DNA of 64,000 nucleotides. Origin: Serilophus lunatus (taxonomy: Eukaryota; Chordata; Aves; Passeriformes; Eurylaimidae). The stretch spans positions 412,249 through 476,248 of the forward strand of contig VXBA01005469.1 of NCBI GenBank assembly GCA_013399895.1. Direction: 5' to 3'. The position numbers and the translations under genes were made by a program. This document shows positions 26,801 to 38,115 of this stretch, piece after piece (position 1 is the stretch's first letter; every line of letters begins with the position of its first letter). The notes under the pieces were generated by a model. The model saw nothing but the letters and a program-made list of their open reading frames with translations, made no database searches and was not told where the DNA came from.

Positions 26801-28014
26801 GCATTGTTTTAGCAAGCAGTCCTGTTCAGGACAGCATGAACCAATATGCTGAGCTGTAAACACAGCTAAACCCCTTCCAAACCAGAGGCTTGTGTATTTC
26901 CTTAAATTGAGGCTAAGATGGGAATACAGTCACATTTTAAATTCTTCAAAGAAACAAAGCATAAACCCTCACAGCTTTAGCACAATGTGGTCAATAGAGT
27001 GCAGCAATAAAATCCTTCAGATATCTTCTGTTCTGTAAGTGCTTGATTTTAATACTCCACTTTTGGCATTAGGTTTCCCTCAATTTTGTTTCTTAAACAT
27101 GAATGCTGGCAACACCTTCGCTAGTAATGCACTAGCATCAGCTGAAGTAGGTTTAGCAGAGACGTCCTGAGCTGGGCAACATGGCATAGGTCATAGTCTG
27201 GTCTCAGCTCTGCTGTCTCCATTTCTGATATCCTTCAGTGCACCATGCACAGTCTCCTGCAGCTCAGCTATGGTTTATATCTAACCTTGAATGCTGCTTT
27301 GCTTTACTTTCAAAATATTAAGTGCAACTCATGAACATAGAGCAAGAAAGAAAGGAAAAAAACCCACCTACATCTTTTAGGCCATTGTTTAATATTAATG
27401 TATTTGAAGTGTAGAACTTTTAATGAAAAATTTACCCGTTGTCAGTTTGACTAAAATGGAACCCATATTTAAATTTTTTACAATTAAGTAAAAAGCAGAG
27501 GTGCATGTGGAAAGTAGGTGAGAACAAATTAAATGTGTGCTATTAGCCAGCTTTAATTATTGAGGTGTGAGTAGATTTGGCTTTAATATTTTGTTACTAA
27601 AGGCTTGGTACTAAAAGTACTAAAACACCTTGGTAGTAAGTGGCCAGAAAGCTTCAGCACCTAGGTGTCCAAAGCCACAACAAATAGCTCAGTAAATGAG
27701 TAGTTACAAAGAAAATTGAAACTTGGCTTACAGATGCCTGGGGTGAGGAGACTGCATGAGTTAGGCATCCCGCAGCATTAGGGACCAGGGGGAGGATTCC
27801 CATCAGGATGAGCCATAGTGTGGACACTTAAAAGCCATTTCTCCCTTTTTCAGATGCTGCCCAGACTGGTCAAGGCGTTGAACCCCAGCCACTGGTGGAA
27901 GAAAACTTAGCAGTGCAGATAGAAGCCGAGGAAATGCCAGACCCTGAGGTCATAGTTGATGCAGAAAGCCAAGAAGATGCCTCAGACTGTTTCCCGGATC
28001 CAACTGATGACTGA
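17813..28014 (+). CDS. CD58: CD58-like (LFA-3-like) cell-surface glycoprotein, whole gene model
   Basis: CDS joins 17813-17873, 18703-18981, 21317-21565, 25512-25649, 26274-26390 and 27854-28014: 1005 nt, 334 residues. All five introns are GT-AG and phase 1. Residues 1-20 are a signal peptide; about 22-113 a V-like Ig domain lacking the canonical disulfide, as in CD2 and CD58; about 114-196 a C2-like domain with the CD2-family four-cysteine pattern; about 204-227 the membrane helix; about 231-334 the cytoplasmic tail. Six N-glycosylation sequons lie in the ectodomain. CD58 is suggested by the KYEF...NAT segment ending domain 1 (human DEYE...NIT) and by C-x9-C with NGT at the start of domain 2 (human C-x10-C with NGS). 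Against it: human CD58 has a very short tail, this one about 100 residues. The tail has no tyrosine, so no SLAM-type ITSM. In mammals CD58 on antigen-presenting and target cells binds CD2 on T cells. CD48-like or another CD2-family member remains possible; IgSF CD2-family membership is much surer than the symbol. Confidence 0.75.
18703..18981 (+). CDS. CD58: CD58-like exon 2: Ig V-like domain 1
   Basis: Acceptor CTGTCCTTTCAG, donor gtaagt. The 93-codon exon encodes strands ending in SLVLRSVEKEDEGKYEFVF, where the E-to-F segment keeps the D-x-G-x-Y signature but the F-strand position expected for cysteine is phenylalanine, as in CD2 and CD58 domain 1. The usual C-strand tryptophan is missing, and three cysteines sit in non-canonical positions (KRC, AEC, SRC). 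Sequons: NDT, NGS and NAT. By family analogy the GFCC'C'' face of this domain would bind CD2. Confidence 0.85.
21317..21565 (+). CDS. CD58: CD58-like exon 3: Ig C2-like domain 2
   Basis: The acceptor (gggaccag) is weak in pyrimidines nearby, but the frame is uninterrupted and phase fits; donor gtgagt. The 83 codons carry the CD2-family pattern: CFPNGTAELSC at the start, FRWQLNG on strand C with the core tryptophan, GEFVCVV on strand F and a final LSC, allowing the canonical B-F disulfide plus the extra A-G one. One further cysteine (GAC) is unassigned. Sequons: NGT, NAT, NGT. The exon is much richer in GC and CpG than its surroundings. Confidence 0.9.
24349..24504 (+). repeat. 20-bp GC-rich minisatellite in intron 3, truncated by a gap
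   Basis: About eight tandem copies of a 20-base unit (ggggctgtcccgatgggggc, with a gggagc variant) lie within intron 3 of the CD58-like gene and run directly into 564 N. Two unit types alternate irregularly. Adjacent units create GGGGCGGGGC, a GC-box (Sp1/KLF) core, so each long-type unit carries one. The array is probably much longer in the genome; length is unknown because it is cut by the gap. Confidence 0.95.
24505..25068. other. Assembly gap (564 N)
   Basis: Unresolved sequence inside the minisatellite. The right flank resumes with gggagccaaggctgtcccgagtgg, a diverged repeat unit, so the array most likely fills the gap. Open frames that cross it are artefacts. Confidence 0.98.
25512..25649 (+). 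CDS. CD58: CD58-like exon 4: stalk and transmembrane segment
   Basis: Acceptor ccttcttgcag, donor gtgagt, 46 codons. A short stalk (GDLLQYP) is followed by the hydrophobic run WFIYILAGCAVGVLILVVVV and, past a proline, VICCCMKRKHK: three adjacent cysteines at the inner membrane face and then basic stop-transfer residues. The CCC is a probable palmitoylation site by general knowledge of such motifs. There is no charged residue in the helix, so no sign of an ITAM-adaptor partner. Confidence 0.9.
26274..26390 (+). CDS. CD58: CD58-like exon 5: cytoplasmic tail, part 1
   Basis: Acceptor tttggtttcacag, donor gtgagt, 39 codons. The product begins EEKDDGLTMSVVSSEGVKSPP and is rich in serine, acidic residues and alanine, with a SPP and a CPPKP piece but no tyrosine. 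The phase is 1 at both ends, so skipping it would keep the frame. I recognise no named domain; coding status rests on the two good splice sites and the kept phase. Confidence 0.7.
27854..28014 (+). CDS. CD58: CD58-like exon 6: acidic cytoplasmic tail end and stop
   Basis: Acceptor ctccctttttcag; 53 codons, then TGA at 28012-28014. The peptide is strongly acidic (for example EAEEMPDPEVIVDAESQED) and ends PTDD. No tyrosine, no PDZ-ligand-like hydrophobic end, no known motif. Serines followed by acidic residues could be CK2 sites (inference). Confidence 0.75.
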
Positions 28015-30433
28015 TCTGACATGCTTGCTGTTCCACCCTGAAGCCTATGACACTTGTCCTTTGCATCCCATAGTCTCATTCTGTGTAAGAATTGGTCTGG
28101 AAAATTTTAACAGAAAAACGTGAGGTGTCAGACCTTCTAGCCTCATTTAAAAAGAAAATACGAGGAAAAGCACATGCATGGCTTCAAGGCCACACTGCCA
28201 TGAGTTGACAGGTTCACTAACAAACAAAACTGGGCAGCTCTTTGATGCTTTGCCTGATAACCCAGCTGCAGCTAAACTGCAGAGCCCCAGGGCACAGCCC
28301 GAAATGGGGGGGTGGTTCCCATTGCTCCCTGCCCTCCCCGTGCCTTTCCATGCCTTTGCCAGCCAGGGGCGGGCATGAGAGGTGGATTGAGGTGGCCTGC
28401 CAGCCCCAGACATGAAACAAGGGGACCTGCCAGAAATTTCCTGAGGAAGAAAAAAAAAAATCTTGGGAGATTTCAAGGCGTTTTTTCACCGGCCCTGCAA
28501 AAGAAAGTCAACAGAGTTTTCAGCGAGTTTGTCTGTGTTTATCTGAATTGCTCCTCTGAGCTCCAGAGCCTCTGATTTGGCCCTCACTGCTTGCTGCCTG
28601 GGGCTGCTCTGTGCAGCTGAGTTGATGTGATGCTGGCTTTGCTCACCTTTTGGTGCCCTGCAGTGCCAGGGAGTACAGGTTACCTTTCACCAGAACCCCG
28701 TGAGCTAAACCAGCACCACTGCTGGCATGCCTCCTGCAGCAGAAGGGTGCCTGGGCTTGGGTGTGCAATTTTGGCAGCAACATTGATTATAATGCTGAGA
28801 TTGTTTATCAGTGCAAGCATTCGTGCCTTCGGTGTAATGGTTTAGCTACTGCAAGCTGAAGCTGGCCATGTGCCTGTGCATGTAGGCTTGTTCAGTGCTG
28901 TGCTATTTGCACAGACAGCAGCAATTTATAGAACCTCTTAGGCAAGCCTTGCTGCTACGCGTGTTCTGTGCTGCTCAGGGGAGGTTTGCATGTGCAGAAG
29001 CTGGGGTAGACCTACAGGGAAGAAGGATGAGGTGAGGAGAGGGCAAGGACACTCTGCACAGGTAGCTAAGTCCTGCCAAAGCTGCCAGAGGCTGCAGGGA
29101 GTGCTGCAGTATGTGATGCCAGCACAAGGTATTCACTGTGTAAAAAATTCTGATAGTCAGAAGTGAGGCATGTTTGTGTTAAACTAGCCAAATGGGCTAG
29201 AAAATCATGGTAGAGTAAAAGCAGAGATGGTACATATTGGAACCGAAAGGGATGGGGGCGTGTGTCTTGCATTGCTCTCTCCCCTTTTGATTTTGTCCTT
29301 CTTTTATCTTGTGCTGACATTGTGCTGTGGATCCCTTGGGAACAGATTTAAGATATGCCTTGTAAATGCCATCCTGCGAGGTCTGTGTGTGTGTGTACCC
29401 CGGCAAAATCCAAGGTAAACGGAATGCTTCTCTCCAGGTGGGGGAGCTGGTGGGATGGCTCCATGCTTACTCGGGAGTCCTTCATCTCTGTGTACACGCC
29501 AAGGCTCTGCATCAGTGATACCCAGCCATAGATGGTTGTTCTTCTTTCCTTGTCCTGTGACTCTCTTTAGAAGATTTTTGGATCTTGTGTGCTGTGCTGG
29601 TGGTGATTCAGCCCGTCACTGCTTTTTAAGGCAGTAAGAGCGAGATAATAATTCTTTTCCTTATGGTGCTGAGCTATCTCCTTTCAGTACAAACACTCCT
29701 CAAAGACTGTGAGTTGAGTGACAAAAATGTGACACTGAGTGCTTGGGGTGGCAGCTGCCTGCGGGCAGCACAGGAGCAGCTGGGTGAACAAACTCACTGG
29801 ACCAGTGTCACCAAAATGAGGGGACAGTTTGCTTCTCTTCTGCACTTTCTGGCAGGGGCAGACAGGGGACAGTCGATGCCAGCACATGCTTCAAAGGCTG
29901 AACAGTGCTCTGAGGTGCAGTGGAGGAGGTGGCAGTGTTGAGGTGCTGGGGATGACAGAGCTGAGCCAGCCGTGTTCCGCTGGGGTGGTGCTGCCTTGCT
30001 CCTGTGAGCCCTGGCAGGGCTGGGAGTGCCTGGGCAGCTGTTAACACCACCACCAGTGTAACCGCAGTCTGGGAAGGATTTTTCCCACTGAGATGGGAGT
30101 CTGAGACTCCAGGCATCTTTACGAGGCAGCTGGTTTTCTGAAGGTGCTGTTCAGCAAGGGGGCAAAAGTTTCTGTAACTGTGAGGTCAGGAGATAAGTGT
30201 TGCAGCCTGTGTCCTTCCTTTAGCTCTATGTATTTGTGCCCAGCTATTGTTCTTTTTTAGTGTGTTTTTTTCTCCCCTTTTCCCTGCAATGATTTTGTTC
30301 CAAATAAAAAAAATCATTTTCTAACTTGTTTTGGAGATGTTTTTGTTATATAATAATTGTTTCTTTCTGTTGTTTTTTTTTTTTTTTGCTGAAAGTACAG
30401 GTTGATTTTCAAATTTACACACAATCAAATAAA
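28015..30433 (+). other. Probable 3' UTR of the CD58-like gene
   Basis: After the stop there is no earlier AATAAA that I can find. The first is at 30303-30308 and a second at 30428-30433, with a 16-base T run between, which would give a 3' UTR of about 2.3-2.4 kb. Whether transcription really extends this far cannot be seen from the sequence. Confidence 0.4.
30303..30308 (+). terminator. Candidate polyadenylation signal AATAAA for the CD58-like gene
   Basis: Canonical hexamer about 2.3 kb after the stop codon, followed within 40-80 bases by T-rich and TGTTTTTG/TTGTTTC stretches suitable as downstream elements. A second hexamer lies at 30428. Confidence 0.4.
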
Positions 30434-32900
30434 GGTAAGGTGACAACAAGTTACTGCTGGCTAGAGCTCACTTGGGTAGTCTAGGGAGCAGAGATCACTA
30501 GGACATGTACTTGTAGGTCAGCTGTAGGACAGTGGCATGTAACTAGTCCCTGTTGGAGTGTGTGTTAATGTGCAAGTAGATCCATGTGCACCATTCACTC
30601 ACCAAGCCCTGCTCTGGTGCCTTGCTTTGAACTGTGAGACACAGGGAAAGGATGCAGGAAGATGGTCTAGTTTTACTTATTTTTATCCATCTATATTTTT
30701 CTGTGACATCTAATCCCCCTTAGTTGTGAGAGAGGATGCTGGACTGCATAGCACCTTCTACAAGGAGGTGGCTCATGCTCACTCTTAGTCAAATGGGTCC
30801 AGATGGTGGGTAGAAGCAATGTTTGTGATCCTATCAAAACCATTACAGGGTTATCCCTGGAACAGTGGTGTGACTGGACATGGGTGATCCTGGCCTGCAG
30901 CCTGTGAACCCAACACCCTGAGGAGCCACCCACATGAATTTGCAGTTGTTTTCCAGCCTGCCTGTGGTGCTGCATCCCCCAGGAAATAGCAGGGACACTT
31001 TCCAGCCTGGAACTATCTGACAGAGGAATGGGTACAGATGTACATGGTGCTATCAGGGACTTGGCCAGGAACAGAGATGTCTGTGCTGCCTCTTTGGGGC
31101 TTCTGGTGGCTTTGGTGAGTTTGTGCCATACCAGCTCTATCTTCTGGGTTGCTGAGGGAGCCCTTGGTGCCAGGGTGCCCCTGGGTGCCTCCAACCTCCT
31201 GCAGAGATCTAGTGCTTTCCAGGTGATGGGAGCTGACAGCCACATCGTCCTGAGAGCAAGGCAGCTTCTATCCCTCTGCTAATCGAGTGCTGGCAAGAAA
31301 AGGGGAGCTCTGCTCTGTGGGAAATGTGGAACTTTCAGCAGGTGATTTCTTCCCACCTGAGACAAACCATCAGAGGTTTATAGTACTGTACAGAATAGAC
31401 ACTTGGATTTTCACCCATGTTAATATTTCATGTTAGGAAAACAGAACAGTTTCCCTCTGCTTGCAGCATATGCTAAGCAACAACTGACATGAAATGCAAT
31501 ATGTAGTCTTTTCATTATGTTTTCATTTAGTTTATGAATATAAAAGAGCAGAGAATGAACTTATTTGACTTCAGATGTAAGTGAAAGCAAAAGCAGAAAG
31601 GAAATGTGTTGCATAACAGTAAGCAGAGGAAAGGGGAATGATCTCTTTAGATTTCTTTTAGTATTCAGGATGAACTCATCCCCACAAAACTCTCATATCA
31701 GAAAACCTCCCCATCCCAGTAATGAAACACTTTGTACTCTGTTTCCCAGCATCTTCCACAGTGTGCTGTGCCAATGTCCCAGTGGCTCCAGTGGCTGTGT
31801 CTGTAGCCCTTGGGGTCCTCCCTCAGAGCCCAGCATGGGAGCAGAGGCACCAGGGCCAGAGCCAGCAGTTTGTGGGGAGCTGGAGAACCAGCACTACCTC
31901 TCTCCATCAGCTAAAACAGAAACAAGAGTAGAAGTTGGTGAATCTGAGAGCAAATAGGCAAAATTGATAACAGGAGAGTTTACAATGGCAAACGAAACAT
32001 TAATTGTATATACTGAAGATTAATTTAACTTTGGTATGAGCAGTTAACAGACTTCTTTGGGCTCTGCAGGACCACTGGGAAGTGCAGCCTCTTTCTGCTG
32101 CCCTCCCTTGAATGGCCCTTGGGTGGCTCCAGACTGGCTGACGGGCTGAAGTGAAGATCTTGGCCAGCTCTGGGGCTGAGAGACCCCTACTTCCAGCCCT
32201 CTGGATCACTAGCAAGCTATGTGGACTGAGTGACACACTATTGTTAGGGTCCAAAGAAGCTGTTCTCTGCCTGTACCAAAGCAGACAGTCTGAGGGGCAA
32301 AGGATGTTTAATGATAAGGATGTGAGGAGGTTAGGCTGGGGGAGCAGAGGCACCCATTCTAAAGAAAACTTTAAGGTATTCAGATATGGTCAAGTCCATG
32401 AGAAACTGGATAGCAACTACATTCAAGTGGTGTGTGAAAAGCCCCGGGCAGTTCTGCCTATGCATCATTGTTATCTTCGTGAAAGATTTCCCACCTCAGG
32501 CAGGAGGTGGCATTTTAGTCCCAAGCAGCTTCTTGTCCCTGAGGTTCCCACACCCTTCTATCAGCGGTGAGGGTGTAAGGAGCCTTTGGCTTCATCAAAT
32601 CATTCATTATGCTTGCAAATTTTTGTGCCTGACTATACCCCTCACCTCTCAACACACCTGTGGAAATGTGCTTGGCAGCTTGGTTCCTGCCCAGGAACTA
32701 ATGCTGTGTCTTCTTTCATCCACATCTCCCATTGCCTTCAAGATTTGCTCAGAAAAAGGGCTGTCTGCCAGTACTGTGCCTCCCCTGCACTCAGGGAGCT
32801 GGTTTGGACTGTGGGGCTGTGACAAGGGATGCCTGAACATCCCAGCTAGAGCTGGGAAAGGAGCGATTTGTGGGTTTTCCCCTTGGCTTTGTTAGTGGTC

Positions 32901-33300
32901 ACAATCACAGAATTGACTGGGTTGGGAGAGACCTCTGAGGCTGTCGAGTCCCACCTATGGCTGAACATCACCATGGCAAGTAGACCATGGCACTTAGTGC
33001 CACATCCAACCTTTCCTTAAACACCTCCAGGGGCAGAGAGTCCACCGTCTCTCTGGGCATCCCCTTCCAATGCCCAGTCACTCTTTCTGTGAAGAACTTC
33101 TTCCTAATGTCCAACCTAAACCTCCTCATGCACAGTTTAAAACTCTGTGTTTTTGTCCTGTTGCTTGTTGCCTGGGAGAAGGGACCAACCCCATCTGCTC
33201 CACCATCCTTTCAGGCAGTTGTAGAGAGTGGTAAGGTCTTTCCTGATCCTCCTCCTCTCCAGCCTAAACAACTCCAGCTCCCTCAGCCTCTCCCTGGGGA
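32901..33300 (-). mobile_element. CR1 LINE 3'-end copy, about 400 bp
   Basis: The + strand reads as a reversed CR1: aatcacagaattgactgggt, gagagacctctgaggctgtcgagtcc, then the consensus-like cctttccttaaacacctccaggg, tctgtgaagaacttcttcctaatgtcc and ccagcctaaacaactccagctccc. It is less diverged than the two copies near 4 and 6 kb. Confidence 0.92.
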
Positions 33301-35869
33301 CTGAAGGTGTGAGTGTTGGGAGGATGGGCTGAGTCTCTCCTGGAAGATGGGAATACTTGATTTATACTCACCCAATTTATGGCATTTTGAGGTTCAGGCT
33401 GGTCCTGGCACATAGAGAAACAGCTGTAGTCTGCTCATTGTGCTGTTGTCCCAAACACGAATGTAAGGAAAGGAAAAGTTCCCATCAGCAGAGAGAGAAA
33501 ATAGGGGTGACTAATGCCAGCTTAATTTTTAATTGATCTATTTTTCTAGTTAGCATAGTCCATGTCACAGCCAACATCCATGATAAAATATTGGATGGGG
33601 CTATAGCATAATATGTGTATTTTATAGCTAAAATAAATATAGTTAATATTGGAAATTCTATGCAGAATTTTTAAAACTCCTCGAAACTGATGATGGCTAC
33701 TTGTAGTTTGAGCTTTGTCTAACGCTATGGAAACGAGATGTATTACAGACCAAGAATTACTTGGAGGCAATTTTCAGCAAATCTTTTGGAATTGCAAATG
33801 TGGTACATTAGAGAGAATGATTGTCTGCTCCCGTACCATATGCAAATGGGATAAAAAAGTATAGCTGAGTGTCTATCCTCTAGCCAGCACTGGTGTCTCT
33901 GCTTTGGTTTTACACAAGTTCATCTTTGAGGGCAAAGCATATTTTTCCAAAACTAAGAAGTGAAGCAGTTTTAAAAGCTTTTTTTGGGTGCTAGAAGTCA
34001 TGTAATAAGGTATCTTCAAACGAACAAAAAAGGAAAGAAAGAGAGGTTGTTCTGGTGTTTATGTCTGTGTGAGAATTGCAGAAGTGTTATCGACTCCATG
34101 ACTTGGAGCAAAGAGCATCAAGACTTTGTGTTGCACTCCCACGAAATCCTTCAGTCACAGAGCAACAGGACTCAGGTTCCTCCTCTGAAATAACAGGCAA
34201 ACCAACAGTGAATTTGGGACAGCAGGGGTGGGATTCAGAGATGTGTGTGGATGAATAGTAAACTGCTTGGCAATGAGCCTCAATTCACCTCGAGCTGACT
34301 ACAGAAGGTGGAGGGATGGAGGTGGCACATGGAGCCTGGAGCAGGAGCTACCTGCTGGGTGTGACAGCCTCTGCTGCTGTGCCTGTTGTGTCAGAGTGAA
34401 CTGTGGCAGGGCAGAGAAAGGAGGAGGGATGATGATGATGATGGTGATGAGACAGAATGACTGCTGTGGAGGATCCAAGGGGAAGAGAGGGTATGGGCTT
34501 TATGACTGAGGGTATAGAAACGGTGGTAAGTAATGGCAGACATAGATGCTCTTTCTTCCCTTAAGTAGGTCGGGAGCTGCAGGGGCCTCAAGCAAGGTGT
34601 GCTGTCCATCACCCTGTAAACTCTTCAGGCAGTGTAAAATGTTGCTCTCCAGAAAGCTGTAGCTGCTGTTGCTTCCTCCTCACGCCTGCCCTCCCGCCAT
34701 TTGGCACAAGTGCCCAGACAGATGCATTTCACAGCTGCCCTGAGCCCTTCAGGCAATGCTTTGCCCGGGGCACCAGGGAGTCCTCAGTCCTCTCTGTCTT
34801 TCTCATGATGAGCGATTTGCAGGGAATGCTCTGTGGTAGCTTTAATAAGCCCAACATGGGGAGTAAACACAAATCTTCAGATAGCATTAAACAGGAAATA
34901 ACCTTTTCTTCTCCACCCCCCCATCTCTCATTCTAGACAAGCCTTCTCAGGATTTTTCTGCTGATGTCACTTTCTGGTATGGGTTTTGCTGGATGAGATG
35001 GGAGAAGGGCAGTGGGAAGGCAGGATCCCAGACAGCTTTTTAGGTACCCTGAATACAGGTAAGAACAAGCCAGTTCCTTTTCCTTCTGGTGCACAAGCTG
35101 GCTTGGGAGTTCTCTCTCTGTCATAGGAGGCCACAGTGAAAGCTGTGCAACTTCAGCTTCTGTTTTTACGTATTTTTGCCCTGCTGTTGAAGGTTTGGTG
35201 CCTTCTATCTTTAGATAGTTTAGTTCCTGATAAGGAGTTTTGTTTCCTTGCCTTTTGTTGAGAGTTTAAAGCTTTCCTATTTGCCCAATACAAAGACCAG
35301 TTTATAGCTTTCTCTGGAGAACCAGATGAGATGGAGAGGCCCTTCTTTGCTGGAGAGAAGATAAGTAGGAGTCAAAACTGCCATGAATTTTATCTCATCT
35401 ATCTTAAAAAACCCCACTCAGCATAAGAGGAAAGTAGATGCCTGTGTTTGTACCAAATTACCGATGCTGCAGAGGTTAAAGGAGCATCCAACATATGACA
35501 ATTAACCACAACAGCTGTAGCTCCAACTCAGTGCATCTTACCTGTAAGGCTTGCACAGTAACTTTCCATTGAGGCTACACTTGTGAACTTGCAGGTCTGC
35601 AAAGTGCCACCCAAAGTTCAGCAAATTTTAACTGAGTTGCTGAAAGCAGTGTATGTAGGGGACATGAGAGACGTGGTCCATAAAAAGGCTTCTCCTCTGT
35701 GATGGAAATGTAAAGAGGTGGCTGAAAAGAATGGTAACAGCACCCTGAACCTGAACACTGAGACTTTGCTTGTGACAATAGGTGCTCTGAATGGAAGGTG
35801 CTTTTAAAATGGTGCTTTGTAGACAGATAGTCGCCAGCCAGGAGTTTGGGTCACAAGAGCATCTGGTTC

Positions 35870-35990
35870 CAATTAGTGACTTCCTTAGGACTGCCTGGAC
35901 GACCTCAGCGAGCCACATCATTCTTCCCTGCCTAATTTCCCTATCTGCAATATTGGGGTGATCATGCAGTCCTGCTCTGTAAGATGGGTT
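35870..35990 (+). repeat. Possible MIR-type ancient SINE relic
   Basis: The stretch acctcagcgagccac, then cctaatttccctatctgcaatattggggtgat resembles the conserved MIR core (the tttcctcatctgtaaaatggggat segment) in the same direction. Divergence is high and only about 100 bp fit, so the call rests on that core alone. Confidence 0.4.
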
Positions 35991-37915
35991 GCAGCCTGGC
36001 TGATCCACAGCAGCGCCTCCCATCGGTGTGTCAGTGTGGCCAGGAGCTGGGAGAGCCACAGGGTGCTGCGTGTGAGGGTCTGTCTGGGCTGCAGTGAGCA
36101 CTGTGGTCCAGCTTCCACAGGATATCTGACTGCCCAGGATGTGAGAAAGGAGGTTTACCAAAGATGTTCTGGGGGATGCTGGTTAACCTCGCTAACTTGG
36201 GAGGTGCTGGTTTCCTTTTGACTGGCAGGAGTTGGGCTGCAATTATTGCTCTGGTACACAAACTGTGAAAAGCCACAGCCTGCCTCCACTGCACTGGTGC
36301 TCACGTGTGTTCCACAGAACACCCCATGCCTGCCTTATCGAGATCTCACAAACCAGAAATTCTCAGAAATGCTATGACATAGCACCTTAGCCACTACTCT
36401 TCCTGGCTGACAACAGCAGCTGCGGGCTGGAAATGTTTAGAAACACGGGCAACTCTGTGCCTGTACTTTTCCCTGCTGTGGAAAAGGCCTGCTCTTTGCC
36501 AACACCAGCATAGCTCCCTGGGGCATCTTTCCTGTGCTCTCAGAGCTGAGCGTGGCTGGGATAGAGATGAGCCCACCCTCTCTCCCTGTTGCCCCTGCAC
36601 ACTGAGACTTGCTAGCTCTGTGTAGAAACAGACAAACAGCAGGGAGGCCAAAACCAGGCTCACATGGCACACGAAACTTGTAGGACCAGAGAAGAAGCAG
36701 GGGGAAACTGAGCTGCTAAGTCAGGAACCACACTGAGCAGGAAAAGCGTGTGCTGCACTGGATCTCACGGCCCCAGACCTGTGTGCAAAGAGTGTCTGTG
36801 TAAGTGGTGTGAAAGACACCAGGATGCTCTTTTTCTTCCTTCAGTATGCAGCAGCAGGACTGTGCTGACAGGTCACTGGGATGTTTCTGAAAAGTTTACT
36901 TCTTAATTTCCTGGGGATAAGGGCCAAACCTCCTTGCATGTATGTATAGGGACACACAGTGGGCCTTCGTTTGCTGTCATAGGTCCACTGTCTTATAAAT
37001 AAACTACAGACACAGTTGGCATATTTCAGCATCCACAGTGATGCTGCAGAGAGGCTTATCCCAGTTCTTCCAGAAGAAGGGACATTTTATCCCTGCATAC
37101 ACGTATCCCAGGGACTGCACTAGTGGGACAAATGCCAACAATGTGTTGCATTTGAAATGAAGATTTGAAATTTGAACTGTATAAAGGCCATTTAGGGCCA
37201 CTCCTAGGAATAAATGCCTTTAGTACTGAAAAGTGTTATCCAGTTGTTTGTGCTCAGTCTCCTGAATTGCTTCTCATCCTGCCACCTAGCCATTTTGGAC
37301 TGTCCTCTCTGAATTTATAATACTGTAATGAATAAAACATTGTACAAAAGATCAGTTTTGCATGCATTTGTTAAGATGATGATTTCTGGAGAGTGTCAGA
37401 TCTTGAGCAAATGATTACTTAGATGGTAGTAACAAGTTGTCATTCCTGAATATATTTCTAAGAGCAGCTGTTCCGATACCTTCCTTGGGTAGCTGCACTC
37501 TCATGGTGAAAGGGCATATTGTAGTTAATACAGGCTTTTGTGTCTTTACCACTGCTAAGACTGGAAGAAGCTTTTCTGTTCATTTATCTGGCTTCTTGTA
37601 TAAGGCAGATTGATTGCATCATGCCAGCAAACTTGCTTGGACTGCAACACACTTTGCAGTGGTAGTAATGTCACTGAAATCACTAGAATAAGATGTTGAG
37701 TGATCCTAAATCCAGGAACATTGTAGATGATGGAAATCGTCAGCAAGACTGAAATGCACAAATTTTCAGACAGTTTGGTCTAAGGAGGGAACATTCCTTC
37801 AAGCCACAGTTAAAGTGGGTGTCTTTTGTGAGGCTTGGCTGTTGACACGTGCTTACAGGTGGAAAAGACAAAAGCAGCCTAAGTGAGAACACCTAAGGTT
37901 AATGATTTAATGACA

Positions 37916-38115
37916 TGAAGCTGTATTAGGGGAGGTTTAGGTTGGACACTAGAGGTGGTCACAGCAGGAAGCCTGCCAGAGTTCTACAGGAGCTTGGATG
38001 ATGCTACATCATGGTACATTGTGCAATTCTTGGGGTGGCCCTGGGCAGGGCCAGGAGGTGGATTTGATGTTTCTTGTGGGTCTCTTCCATCTCAGGATAT
38101 TCTGTGTGTGATTAT
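37916..38115 (+). mobile_element. CR1 LINE 3'-end relic
   Basis: This copy lies in the forward direction: ggggaggtttaggttggacactag, then ggtggccctgggcagggccaggagg, then gatgtttcttgtgggtctcttcc and the terminal atattctgtgtgtgattattg, a decayed ATTCTATGATT-type tail. The elements near 4.2, 6.1, 32.9 and 63.2 kb lie the other way. Confidence 0.88.

Noticed and set aside
25500..28014. ITSM or ITAM signalling motif in the CD58-like tail
   Set aside because: No tyrosine occurs in the cytoplasmic part, so SAP-binding motifs of SLAM receptors are absent.
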